Below, piece after piece: positions 47,816 through 56,407 of a stretch of DNA of 64,000 nucleotides (within the stretch, counting starts at the first letter, position 1; the number at the start of each line of letters is the position of its first letter). The translations under genes were made by a program, and so were the position numbers. Under the pieces are notes generated by a model, which searched no databases, was not told the origin of the DNA, and saw only the letters and a list, made by a program, of their open reading frames with translations. Location: contig NZ_CP070368.1 in assembly GCF_016919705.1 (NCBI RefSeq), positions 1,984,001 through 2,048,000 of the forward strand. The letters are read 5' to 3'. Source of the DNA: Paracoccus methylovorus. Its GTDB lineage: Bacteria; Pseudomonadota; Alphaproteobacteria; Rhodobacterales; Rhodobacteraceae.

Positions 47816-49059
47816 CTACCGATCCAGCGTCTTCAGGATGCTGCCACATCTGGACCGGATCGCCTTCTCGACTTCGTCAAGCATCGGATGGTCCCCCGCC
47901 GGCATGGCCGCGACGGCGGCTCTCGCATCGGCAAGCCGGTCCTGAATCGCCTCGGCCAACGCCCTCACACGTCCCAGGGCCACCCTCGGCGCGAGCCCGC
48001 ATTTTTCCGCCTCGCGCGATCAGTGCCACCCCTTAATATACTCGCCACGGCGCTTATCATCGACATCGAGCGCGAGGTTCTCGGTGATGCCGGGCCAGAC
48101 CTTCGCGCCCATCACATCGTAAATGGGGGCAAGCTCGATGCCATCGCCCCGGATCAGATGGAATAGTTCTTCAGATGCGCGTCCGTGTTGCAGCACAGCA
48201 CGTTGAAGACCATGGCATCCCAGAGCCGGAACACCTCGCCCGTGCCGCCGATGGCGCGCAGCCGGTCCATCATGGCGGCAAAGCTGACTTTCGGGCCGCT
48301 CGTCTGGTTGTGCTGGTATTTTGCCGATGGCGGCAGGCCAAGCGCTTGACAGAAATCCTCCTGATGCAGCCGACGCAGGGCCTCGCCCTGCGGCACGCGA
48401 TCATAGCGTCCGACCAGCAGATAAAGCCGCTGACCCGCCCTGCCCGTGCTGACATCCGGCGCCCGCAGGCCGACCAGCCGCGCCAGTGTCAGGCACAGTG
48501 CCTCATTCTGCACGCCACCCCAGAGGCGGTCGCTGGCCGGCTTCAGGATATGGCTTGAGGCCGTGCCGTTGACCGGGATGGCGATGCCACCGCGCTCCAG
48601 CACACGCACGGCCAGCTTGCTCTGCACCCCGGCAAGCAACATGGAGACCCCGTCTTCCCCTACAAGGAACGGCTTTCGCGGAAGCTCGCCAATGATCCGT
48701 TCAAGTTCGTCTTCGGAGGCAACCTCTCGCACCTCACAGCCAGTCCCGCCGCGCTCAGCGAAAGAAATCGCCCCTGAGGTGTCACGTCCTACCCGTCCCA
48801 GAAGGGCCAGCACATCGGTATGAGGCACATCAAGAATGCGCGCCATCATGCGGATGGTATGATTGTCCTCGGGCAGCAGATTGATCAGCCAAGGGGCGAG
48901 CACCGGCCAGCCCCATGGTTGGGACTGAAGCGGCAGGGTTGTAGAGAGCGAAAGGGCACCGCCCTGTGCCAGCCACGCGGGATCATAGCGGAACGCCGGG
49001 GCGGTGGTGTCTCCCGTGATGATCTCGCCAACGGGATAACGCTCATAGAGCAACTGCAT
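47816..49059 (-). pseudogene. HipA-like kinase toxin, frameshifted
   Basis: The first 301 codons are intact: LLYERYPVGEIITGD, the QSKLAVRV phosphate-binding region, and catalytic LCCNTDAHLKNYS. A one-base deletion then ends the frame at 48154. The rest is still readable in the next frame (HLIRGDGIELAPIYDVMG, GITENLALDVDDKRRGEYIKGWH), followed by an in-frame stop, then LAPRVALGRVRALAEAI to LKTLDR at 47816. The toxin kinase lacks its C-terminal lobe and is probably inactive. Confidence 0.85.
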
Positions 49060-49070
49060 GGGTCAAGCGC

Positions 49071-49202
49071 TTACAACGGTGGAAGCTGGGGGGCGGAAGG
49101 CTTCAGCCCCTCGGGGAACAGATTGCCGATCCGCATCCCCAGCGCCTTGCGGCGCGCTCGGATGGCTGCGCCGAACTCCCGAGCCAGACGTTCTTCAGCC
49201 AT
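49071..49202 (-). pseudogene. Clipped HipB-like antitoxin ORF
   Basis: A 43-codon frame 11 nt upstream of hipA begins MAEERLAREFGAAIRARRKA, the start of an Xre/HipB helix-turn-helix. It then diverges at LGMRIGNLFPEGLK, so the second half of the DNA-binding domain is missing. Position fits the hipBA order. Confidence 0.45.
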
Positions 49203-49231
49203 GGACAGGGCTATGAAATCCTCGCACGAAT

Positions 49232-49287
49232 GATACGTAGATGTATCTCATCGGGCGCAGAGAAGCAATATGTTACCCAGATGTATC
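49232..49287. promoter_or_regulatory. Paired GATAC-N6-GTATC operator-like sites
   Basis: Two similar sites, GATACgtagatGTATC (49232-49247) and GTTACccagatGTATC (49272-49287), lie exactly 40 bp apart upstream of the hipBA remnant. HipB operators in E. coli are also repeated inverted sites (TATCC-N8-GGATA), so these are probably the autoregulatory operators. Confidence 0.5.
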
Positions 49288-49295
49288 ATCTCTAG

Positions 49296-50144
49296 GGCGT
49301 GTTGACAAAAGGGATTCACCGGGCGCGGTGATCGTGATTCAAGCTGGTATCTGCAATGGAGACCAGCGTGGCACGAAACCTGATGTCGAACGACGAGTGG
49401 GCGTTCTTTGAACGCTTCATCCTGGCTGTCCGTTCTCCGAACGGCCGCAAGCCCACGAACCATCGGCTTGTTCTGGATGGGATTTTCTGGATCGCCCGAA
49501 CGGGGTCGCCCTGGCGCGACCTGCCGGAAGAGTTCGGCAAATGGTCGTCTGTCTATCGGCAGTTCCGGCGCTGGACGTTGGCGGGGCTGTGGGAACAGAT
49601 CCTGGAGGCGCTGAACGAGAGCCGGATCGTGCCGGATGCGCTGCAGATGATCGACAGCACCGTGGTTCGCGCTCATCATCAGGCAGCGGGCGCAAAAGGG
49701 GGACTCCGCGCCAAGGTTTCGGCCGCTCGCGAGGTGGCTTCACGACCAAGATCCATCTGCGGGTCAATGCGGCAGGCCTGCCCATGAGAACCGAGATCAC
49801 GGCCGGGCAGACATCGGACTACCTCGGCTTCGATCTGGTCATGGCTGACAACCTGCCCGAGCCAAGCGTTCTGCTCGCAGACCGCGGCTACGACTCCGAC
49901 AACATCCGCAAGACCATGGAGGTGCGCGACGTGGTGCCGGTCATCCCCATGCGCAAAACCCGGAAGCTACGGGTCGCCGTTGACCGCAGGCTCTACCGCC
50001 TGCGCAATCTCGTTGAGCGGTGCTTCAACAAGCTCAAGAATGCCCGTCGCGTCGCCACCCGCTACGACAAGACCGCCGAAAGCTTCCTGGGCTTCATCGA
50101 CATCACGTCGATCCGCCTCTGGCTCCGCCATTTGTCAACATGAC
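49296..50144 (+). mobile_element. Complete IS5-family insertion sequence (849 bp)
   Basis: Terminal inverted repeats GGCGTGTTGACAAA and GTCATGTTGACAAA bound the element, and CTAG is duplicated at both ends (49292-49295 and 50145-50148). The internal transposase equals that of the truncated copy at 28332-29115. It is the likely active copy. Confidence 0.92.
49356..50143 (+). CDS. IS5-family transposase (programmed -1 frameshift)
   Basis: Frame one (from ATG 49356) and frame two (to 50143) are joined by a -1 slip at AAAAGGGGG (49694-49702), just after HHQAAGAK. Fused, they give a DDE transposase of about 262 aa with Asp in MIDSTVV, Asp in LLADRGYD and Glu in RNLVERCFNK. This expression mode is known for the IS427 group of IS5. 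Confidence 0.88.
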
Positions 50145-50145
50145 C

Positions 50146-50374
50146 TAGGGGCCAGTTGCACCCCAAAGGCATCCACCGCCTCGCTGATCTGCTCGGCGGC
50201 GCCTGCCGGTAGCCGCCCCCGGCGCTCGTTGACGACCAGGATGTTACGCAACTCGGCCCACAGCAACCAAGGTGCACCGATTTCTTCGTGCCTCTCGGCC
50301 AGAGAAGCCAGATCCACGCCAGACTCATCCGGCATGACCCACGCAATCAACGCCGAAGCATCGATGACCAGCAT
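50146..50374 (-). pseudogene. VapC-like PIN-domain toxin, 3'-truncated at the IS
   Basis: About 76 codons of a PIN ribonuclease remain: LVIDASALIAWVMPDE (first catalytic Asp) and WLLWAELRNIL (acidic residue). Full-length VapC has about 130 residues; the C-terminal part with the remaining acidic residues is absent at the IS5 boundary. Sequence beyond the element does not restore it. The start overlaps vapB by 1 nt. Confidence 0.78.
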
Positions 50375-50634
50375 CAGCGGCGGCCTTCGTCTCGCGCCGA
50401 AAGAATATCGTCGATTCCAAGCCGCACATCTCTTGCCGCGAGCCTGCTGCGCAATTCAGCCATGCGAAGCAGGGCGGCGGTGCGGTCATTGTTTGCTGGA
50501 GGCACCAAGCGAGCGACGGGCTGGCCGCGCCGGGTAATCGTCACCGTCTCGCCTGCCTTTGCGGCGGCAAGAAGCTCCGACAGATGCGTTTTGGCCTCGA
50601 AGGCACCGATCTCGCGCATGCGAATCTCCATCAA
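50374..50634 (-). CDS. VapB/Phd-type antitoxin
   Basis: An 86-aa antitoxin of the Phd/YefM type: REIGAFEAKTHLSELLAAA and GETVTITRRGQPVARLVP form the N-terminal DNA-binding part, and the C-terminal helix binds toxin. An internal Met6 may be the real start. It is left without an intact toxin by the vapC truncation. Confidence 0.85.
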   Translation of the reverse strand: MMEIRMREIGAFEAKTHLSELLAAAKAGETVTITRRGQPVARLVPPANNDRTAALLRMAELRSRLAARDVRLGIDDILSARDEGRR

Positions 50635-50668
50635 CTGGTTTGAAGTCTAGTCTGATGATAATCCTTCT

Positions 50669-51242
50669 TCAAGCACCCTGCCCAGCATAGGGTAACGACA
50701 CAAAAGCAGTGCCGATGAGGCAGAGATCGTGACGTATCCTCCAGCTGCCGGCGATTTCGAACTCGAGGCTATATCCAGGCACCGCCTGCTTGCAGCAATA
50801 CATCTCGTAATCCGGCCCGCCGGCAAAGAAGTCGCAAGGGATATCGGGGCCGTCTGGCAACGGCATCGCGGATCTGCGGCATCCTGGATCTGGCGCAGCT
50901 TTTCCTCGCCTGTGAACAGACCGTCGAACCAGGATCCAGCCCGCGCACCCGCAGATCCGGCCGATACATCGTCGCCCCCACCGCCCGCAGATGGGTCGCC
51001 TGCCCATGCGCGACCCAGGGAACCTCTTCTCGCACGGCAAAGACCAGCATCCCGGTCGAGCGCGGGGTGCTGATCATATCAGCGCATTGCAACTCGACCC
51101 CGCCATAGATCAGCACGGTGACATAAAGCCCGGCCTCGAGCGATGTAACCGCTTCGGAGGGCGGCGGCGGCGGATGGTTTGCGCCGCGCACCAGCATGTT
51201 GAGCCGCTCGCTGCGATGTTCGATGAAATGCGGTACGCCCAT
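50669..51242 (-). pseudogene. Decayed AraC-like (PchR-type) regulator, N-terminal part
   Basis: Readable stretches in three frames are EAGLYVTVLIYGGVELQC, LRAVGATMYRPDLRVRG, WFDGLFTGEEKLRQIQD and CCKQAVPGYSLEFEIAG. They resemble the effector domain of AraC regulators controlling siderophore uptake. At least two frameshifts occur and no C-terminal helix-turn-helix domain is visible. The identity is tentative. Confidence 0.4.
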
Positions 51243-51407
51243 GCCCTCGCCCTCTGGATCGGTCCCGACAATCGGGAGCGGTGCGCGAGGTGGGCCCGGC
51301 GGCCTGCCTTCATGCCCGATCATACAGAAGCAGAAGGCGGGCGACCAAAACCGGGCAGGCAAAGCGCGGCGATGCCGAGGCTGACTCAGGTTGCGGCGCT
51401 TTGCGCG

Positions 51408-51540
51408 CTACCCTGCCCCGCCGTCATCAAGAGCCCCGCCCCCCATCACCGTGACCACGGCAAGGTTGCGGCCCGTGAAGAGATCGGCCCATGCGCCGCC
51501 GGTATCCGCCGCGGCGGCGGTCGGATCTGTCTTGTGTCAT
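51408..51540 (-). pseudogene. MFS transporter N-terminal fragment
   Basis: After an ATG at 51540 with a ribosome-binding site, a frame shifted by one base reads AWADLFTGRNLAVVTVMGGGAL, a typical first segment of a drug or siderophore MFS exporter. It then ends abruptly at 51408. Only about 40 codons survive. Confidence 0.5.
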
Positions 51541-51566
51541 TTCGGTTCTCTCTCTGCCTTGGTGAA

Positions 51567-51921
51567 TCAGGCCCTGCGCGGCCAGGACAGGGCCAGCACG
51601 ATCAGCGCGACGGACAGCGCGACCAGCGGCGCGATGCTGTGATCGTATTCGGCATGGATCAGCGTGGTCAGCGCCGCCGCCGCCATGATGCAGGCCCCCA
51701 GCCCCGCGCCATAAGGCCGGGTCGGCGCGCGCGGCAGCAAGATCGCCGCCAGCAATTCCAGCGCGGCGGTCACATAGTGGAACCAGCCGGGATAGCCCCA
51801 GCGGGCATAGGCGGCCTCGTTCTCGACCGAGAGAAGCAGGTTCCCCCAAGGCGCCGTACAGGAAAAAGGCAGCCAGAAGCAGCCCGAGGCCGGCACCGGC
51901 CCGGTGCCTTGTCGTGTTCAT
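51567..51921 (-). pseudogene. DoxX-like membrane protein, frameshifted
   Basis: The start (MNTTRHRAGAGLGLLLAAFFLYGA) and the rest (GNLLLSVENEAAYARWG to VALIVLALSWPRRA) are in different frames. The break is near 51850 at a GGGGG run. Joined they would give a normal four-segment DoxX-like protein of about 117 aa. It is divergent from TetR, so it was probably its target. A sequencing error in the G-run is possible. Confidence 0.65.
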
Positions 51922-52008
51922 GCGTCCTCGCAATTCAGGCATGGCGGGGCCTGCCGCCCGCATGGATGCGGCGTCTGCAAAACCCCTGTCATTCGTAGTG
52001 CGATCAGT

Positions 52009-52055
52009 CTATTTAACTAATAGGCGGCGTCAATATATAAATAGAGTGATCACTC
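52009..52055. promoter_or_regulatory. Candidate TetR operators
   Basis: Two palindromes lie between the divergent DoxX-like and TetR genes: CTATT-TAACT-AATAG (52009-52023) and GAGTGATCACTC (52044-52055), the latter directly before the TetR ribosome-binding site. Either suits autoregulation. Confidence 0.5.
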
Positions 52056-52071
52056 AAGGAATATTCCAGCC

Positions 52072-52677
52072 ATGGCACGCAAGGTCGATCCCGAGAAGCA
52101 CGAGGAAAAGCGGCTCGAACTGCTGGAGGCCGCGCATTGCTGCTTTCTGCGCGAGGGGCTGCGCGGCGCCTCGACGGCGATGATCTGCAAGGAGGCCGGG
52201 ATCAGCCCCGGCCATCTCTACCATTACTTCGCCTCGAAAGAGGTGATCGTCGAGGCGATGGCCGAGGATTACCTGCGCCGCCTGCATGGTTATTTTGCCG
52301 ATCAGCCCGAGGGTGCGAACACCTCGACCGTCCTCTTGTCCGAGATCTGGTCGATGCAGGGCTGGGGCGATGTCGATCACTGCCGCATCCTGTTCGAGCT
52401 CTTGGCCGAGGCCGGGCGCAACCCGCGCATCCGGGCGATCCTGCGCGAAAACACCAGCGGTGTGCACGCGGTTTTGTCGCAGACTTTGCGCGCGGGTCAG
52501 GCGAAGGGCGAAGTGGACGCGGGGCTGGACCCCGACCAGGTGGCGGCGATGCTGATCGCGGTGGTCGATGCCGCGCCGATGCTGCCGCTGATGGTCGAGG
52601 GCCTCGACTTCGCCGCCAGCCGCGACTTGCTGACCCTGATGGTGCGACGCTTTCTCGCGCCGCAGAGGGAAGTATAG
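52072..52677 (+). CDS. TetR family transcriptional regulator
   Basis: Repressor of 201 aa. The N-terminal helix-turn-helix is STAMICKEAGISPGHLYHYFASKE (about 35-57), and the C-terminal domain is helical and ligand-binding (a TetR_C_6-like pattern). AAGGA precedes the ATG. It is divergent from the broken DoxX-like and MFS genes, so its likely regulon has decayed around it. Confidence 0.92.
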   Translation: MARKVDPEKHEEKRLELLEAAHCCFLREGLRGASTAMICKEAGISPGHLYHYFASKEVIVEAMAEDYLRRLHGYFADQPEGANTSTVLLSEIWSMQGWGDVDHCRILFELLAEAGRNPRIRAILRENTSGVHAVLSQTLRAGQAKGEVDAGLDPDQVAAMLIAVVDAAPMLPLMVEGLDFAASRDLLTLMVRRFLAPQREV

Positions 52678-52696
52678 GCGGACTGGCTCCAGCCCG

Positions 52697-53368
52697 TCAC
52701 GCCCAGGCGATCCAGCCCTTGAAGGTAAGGGCGGCATAGAACAGCTGGACCTCGCGGAAGCCCGCCGCCGCCAGAAGCGCGGCATCCTCCTCGGGCGCAA
52801 GGACCGGCAGGCGCTCTTTCATCGTGGCCATGCCGGCCATGGCCTGCGCCTCGGGAACGCCGCCCGAGACCAGCCAGGCCGCATTGCGCCGCAGCCACAG
52901 ATCCTGCAGGCCGTCCGCCTGCGGAAAACTGTGATGGGCCATGACGAAGAGCGCCGCGGGGCGAAGGCGGCGATGCAGCTGGCGCAGGGTGCGCAGGCGT
53001 TCCTCGCGCGGCAGGAAATGCAGGGTCAGCAGGCAGGTCGCACCGTCGAAGGGGCCTTCGGGGGCGTCATCGATATAGCCCTGATGAAACGTCACCCGGT
53101 CGTCATCTTGACCGAGGGTGTCCCGTGCCTGCCGGATCATCCCGGCCGAGGGATCGACGCCGTCGAAGCGCCAGCCCGGATAAGCCCTGGCGAAGGCGCG
53201 CAGCTCCAGCCCGCCGCCTGCGCCGAGGACCAGGACACGGCCCGCCTCGGGCACGCGCTCGGCCAGCAGCAGCCCGGCCATACGGTGCAAGTCCTTGAGC
53301 CCCGGCACATGGCGCGCGACACGCGCGGCATAGCTAGCGGCGTCGCCCATATGGGTCGCGCCGCTCAT
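52697..53368 (-). CDS. Class I SAM-dependent methyltransferase
   Basis: Methyltransferase of 223 aa starting at 53368, where ATGA overlaps the oxidoreductase stop. The S-adenosylmethionine motif I is VLVLGAGGGLELRAF, the acidic residue of motif II is in FDGVDPSAGMI, and ATCLLTLHFLP follows. The C-terminal part includes EEDAALLAAAGFREVQLF. Substrate unknown; co-transcribed with the flavoprotein and Rrf2 genes. Confidence 0.86.
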   Translation of the reverse strand: MSGATHMGDAASYAARVARHVPGLKDLHRMAGLLLAERVPEAGRVLVLGAGGGLELRAFARAYPGWRFDGVDPSAGMIRQARDTLGQDDDRVTFHQGYIDDAPEGPFDGATCLLTLHFLPREERLRTLRQLHRRLRPAALFVMAHHSFPQADGLQDLWLRRNAAWLVSGGVPEAQAMAGMATMKERLPVLAPEEDAALLAAAGFREVQLFYAALTFKGWIAWA

Positions 53369-54249
53369 TCCGGCCAGACCAGCGAGCGATGCAGCTGTGC
53401 CCCGGCCCAAGCGCCGTCCCCCACCGCCAGCGAGACGGAATGCGGCGCCCGCGCGACGTCGCCGCAGGCGAAGATGCCGGGAAGGCTGGTTTCCTTCGTC
53501 TCATCCGTCAGGACCTGGCGGCCCATCGGCGTCTCGATCACCTCGCAGCCGGCGGCCTCGGCCAGCGGGCTGGCCGGCTCGGTCCGGGTCGCGGTGAAAA
53601 GACCGGCGAAGGGCAGCACCCGGCCGTCGCGCAGTTCCACCTCGGCCGCGCCCGCAATCCGGGCGATGGGGGTTTCCTCGACGGCGACGCCGCGGCTGCG
53701 CAAGTCTTCGCGCTGCTCCGGCTCCAGTGTCAGCGCGCCGTTGGTCAGGAAGGTGACCTCGCCCCATTCCGGCAGCAGCTGCGCCTGATGCGGCGACATC
53801 GCGCCGGCGGCGATGACCCCGATCCGGCCCTGGTCCAGCTCGTAGCCGTGGCAATAGGGGCAATGGAACACCGTCTTGCCCCATCGCTCCGGCAGGCCCG
53901 GAATGTCGGGAAGCAGGTCTCGGACCCCGGTGGCCAGCAGGATGCGGCGGCCGGCATGGGCCGTGCCATCCGCCGTGGCCAGCCGGAAATCGTCCTTGCG
54001 CCCCGAGATCGCGACGGCCTCGCCCTCGATCCAGCGCAGGGTCGGATAGGTCAGCAACTGTTGTCGCGCCGCGGCCCAAATCTGCGCCGGATCAATCCCG
54101 TCCTGCCCCAGAAACCCGTGCGAATGGCGGGCGAAGCGGTTGCGCCGCTGTCCGGCATCGATCACCCGCACCTTGCGGCGCGCACGCGCCGGCTGCAGGG
54201 CGGCGGCCATTCCGGCATAGCTGCCGCCGATCACGATCACGTCCTGCAT
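53365..54249 (-). CDS. Thioredoxin reductase-like FAD/NAD(P) oxidoreductase
   Basis: Flavoprotein of 294 aa. FAD is bound by VIVIGGSYAGMAAALQ, the redox-active pair is in FHCPYCHGYE (CPYC, about residues 128-131), and the C-terminal FAD motif is GIFACGDVA. The usual second GxGxxA nucleotide site is weak (GVIAAGAMSPH). It follows Rrf2 by 3 nt, suggesting a role in a redox or nitrosative response. Confidence 0.9.
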   Translation of the reverse strand: MQDVIVIGGSYAGMAAALQPARARRKVRVIDAGQRRNRFARHSHGFLGQDGIDPAQIWAAARQQLLTYPTLRWIEGEAVAISGRKDDFRLATADGTAHAGRRILLATGVRDLLPDIPGLPERWGKTVFHCPYCHGYELDQGRIGVIAAGAMSPHQAQLLPEWGEVTFLTNGALTLEPEQREDLRSRGVAVEETPIARIAGAAEVELRDGRVLPFAGLFTATRTEPASPLAEAAGCEVIETPMGRQVLTDETKETSLPGIFACGDVARAPHSVSLAVGDGAWAGAQLHRSLVWPE

Positions 54250-54252
54250 GTC

Positions 54253-54696
54253 CTACTCCTTCGTCGCCCGCCTTTGCGCATGGCTGCGGGCGAAATCCTC
54301 GGCCAGATCGGCCAGCGTCACGTCGGCGAAACGTTCCAGCAGCATCGCCTCGGCCTCGGCAAAAGCGCCATCCAGCGCGGCATTGACCGATTGCTCAACC
54401 AGGCATTCCGGCGTCTCGTTGCGGTTGCCGATGGCAAAGATCGCCGGCTCGCCCAGGGCCTCGTGCAGCCGGCGCAGGCTGACCGCCGCCAGGTCGGCCG
54501 AGATGCGCCAGCCCCCGGCGTGCCCCCGCTCGGCCGTGACCAACCCCACCTCGCGCAACAGCCCCATGGTGCGGCGCACCACCACCGGATTGGTGCCGAG
54601 GCACCGGCCAAGCGCCTCGGAGGTCATGGGTCCGTCATGTTCCGCCATGTGCAGCAGGGCATGGAGGACCGAGGAAAGGCGGCTGTCGCGCTTCAT
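54253..54696 (-). CDS. Rrf2 family transcriptional regulator
   Basis: Regulator of 147 aa with a winged helix-turn-helix (TSEALGRCLGTNPVVVRRTM) and RGHAGGWRIS wing. It has a single Cys at ECLV (about residue 100) and another at GRCLG. It lacks the three-cysteine cluster-binding pattern of IscR/NsrR, resembling the YwnA-like Rrf2 group that acts through single thiols. An operator abuts the start codon. It heads the operon with the flavoprotein and methyltransferase genes. Confidence 0.9.
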   Translation of the reverse strand: MKRDSRLSSVLHALLHMAEHDGPMTSEALGRCLGTNPVVVRRTMGLLREVGLVTAERGHAGGWRISADLAAVSLRRLHEALGEPAIFAIGNRNETPECLVEQSVNAALDGAFAEAEAMLLERFADVTLADLAEDFARSHAQRRATKE

Positions 54697-54713
54697 GTAA
54701 CTATATATGTTAC
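54697..54713. promoter_or_regulatory. Rrf2 operator abutting the start codon
   Basis: GTAAC-TATATAT-GTTAC touches the ATG at 54696 with no room for a ribosome-binding site. Read on the minus strand, ACATATATAGT may also serve as a -10 region, implying a very short or leaderless transcript. Confidence 0.6.
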
Positions 54714-54808
54714 GATTTGGAGCGGCGGTCAAGACAGTGATGCGGGACATCGCCACGCGTCACCGCTATGATGTCGGTTGCAGCACCTGATCGAAGCGGG
54801 AACAGGCG

Positions 54809-55558
54809 ATGACGATCACCAATCAGGACGAACTCGACGGGTTGAAGGAGATCGGCCGGATCGTCGCCAACACCATGCAGGCCATGGCGAAAGCGATGGA
54901 ACCCGGCATGACCACTCGCGAGCTGGACGAGATCGGCCGTGCGATGCTGGAACGTGAGGGCGCCGTTTCGGCGCCGCAATCCACCTATAATTTTCCCGGC
55001 GCAACTTGCATCAGCGTGAACGAGGAAATCGCCCATGGCATCCCCGGTGACAGAATGATCGCGGCGGGCGATCTGGTGAATATCGACGTCTCGGCCTCCA
55101 GAAACGGCTATTTCGCAGATACCGGCGCCACATATCGCGTCGCGCCCATGCGCCCCTCGCTGGATCGGCTGTGCCGCGATGGCAGGCAGGCGATGCAGAT
55201 CGGCATCGCCCAGGTCGGCAGCGGTCGGCCGCTTGCGGGCATCGGCCGCGCCATCGGCAAGTTTGCAGAGCGGCGCGGCTATACGCTGATCCGCAACCTT
55301 GCCAGCCATGGCATCGGCAGGGCGCTGCACGAAGAGCCTGCGGAAATTCCGACCTGGCCCGCGCGCGATGAACGGCGACGCATCCACAGGGGGCTTGTGC
55401 TGACGGTCGAACCGTTCCTGTCCAAAGGCGGCCTCTGGGCGACGGAGGCAGACGACGGCTGGACGCTTTACAGCGCGCCATCGGCTCCTGTTGTGCAATA
55501 CGAACATACGGTCGTTGCGACGGACCGCGGTGCCATGGTGGTCACCTTGCCGGGCTGA
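54809..55558 (+). CDS. map: Type I methionine aminopeptidase
   Basis: Removes N-terminal methionine from nascent proteins. The 249-aa product has all metal ligands in context: NIDVSASRNGYFADTG (two Asp), LASHGIGRALHEE (His), LTVEPFLS (Glu) and VVQYEHTVV (Glu). It resembles the shorter type I form without an SH3 or zinc extension. Its position among accessory genes suggests a second copy rather than the housekeeping one. Confidence 0.9.
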   Translation: MTITNQDELDGLKEIGRIVANTMQAMAKAMEPGMTTRELDEIGRAMLEREGAVSAPQSTYNFPGATCISVNEEIAHGIPGDRMIAAGDLVNIDVSASRNGYFADTGATYRVAPMRPSLDRLCRDGRQAMQIGIAQVGSGRPLAGIGRAIGKFAERRGYTLIRNLASHGIGRALHEEPAEIPTWPARDERRRIHRGLVLTVEPFLSKGGLWATEADDGWTLYSAPSAPVVQYEHTVVATDRGAMVVTLPG

Positions 55559-55584
55559 ACCTGGCGGTCCTTCCCTGCCCTGCA

Positions 55585-56316
55585 TCAGGCCGCCAGCGCC
55601 ACCGCATCCGCTCCAGCCGGATAGCGCAGCCGGTCGGTGCCATCAGTTGCGGCCCGGAACACCGCCTCGGCCACGTCGGTTTCCCTCGTGATCAGGGCCG
55701 GGCTGGCGAAGGCGGCAAAGACCGGCGCGGCGAAATCAGCATAGGCCGGGGGGATCATGTCCTCGATGGCGAAGTCGATGTTCTGTGAAAACCGCGTGGT
55801 CGGCGCATAGCCCGGCTCGACCAGCTTTGCCCGCACACCGAAGGCCGCCAGTTCATGCGCCAGCGATCCGGTAAAGCCCTTGATCGCCTGCTTGCTGGCG
55901 GTATAGGCGGCAGCCAGCGGCATCGGCGCCAGCGTCACGCTGGAGGTGACGTTGACGATCACGCCCGACCGCCGCGTCCGCATCTGCGGGATCATCGCCT
56001 GCACCATGGCCATGGTGCCGAAGGTGTTGGTCTCGAACAGCTTGCGGACGTAATCCATCGGCGCGGCCTCGAAGGCGCCGACAAGGCCGATGCCGGCATT
56101 GTTCACCAGCACGTCGATGGGACCGGCGGCCTTGATGGTGGCGGCGATGCTGGCCGGGTCGGTGACATCCAGCGGCAGAATGCGCAGGCCCTCGGGCAAC
56201 AGCCCCTCGCGCGGGGTCCGCATGGTGGCGATGACCTGCCAGCCCTGCGCGTGGAAATGGCGGGCGGTTTCCAGCCCATAGCCCGACGAGGTGCCGGTGA
56301 TGAAGACGGTGTTCAT
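55585..56316 (-). CDS. Short-chain dehydrogenase/reductase
   Basis: Classical SDR of 243 aa started at the ATG at 56316, which has AGGAGA upstream. The NAD(P) motif is VFITGTSSGYGLETA, then LVNNAGIG, the catalytic serine in VNVTSSVTLA and YTASKQAIKG (Tyr-xxx-Lys). A glycine in the cofactor motif is replaced by Tyr (SSGYG), a common variation. Divergent from the AraC-type gene, it is probably that regulator's target. Confidence 0.9.
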   Translation of the reverse strand: MNTVFITGTSSGYGLETARHFHAQGWQVIATMRTPREGLLPEGLRILPLDVTDPASIAATIKAAGPIDVLVNNAGIGLVGAFEAAPMDYVRKLFETNTFGTMAMVQAMIPQMRTRRSGVIVNVTSSVTLAPMPLAAAYTASKQAIKGFTGSLAHELAAFGVRAKLVEPGYAPTTRFSQNIDFAIEDMIPPAYADFAAPVFAAFASPALITRETDVAEAVFRAATDGTDRLRYPAGADAVALAA

Positions 56317-56407
56317 GACGATCTCCTGAGTTGACAGCAGGAATGTAGCGCGCATGATCAGGATGTTTATCAATCACAAGTCCTGATTAAGTTTGTAAAA
56401 GTCCTGA

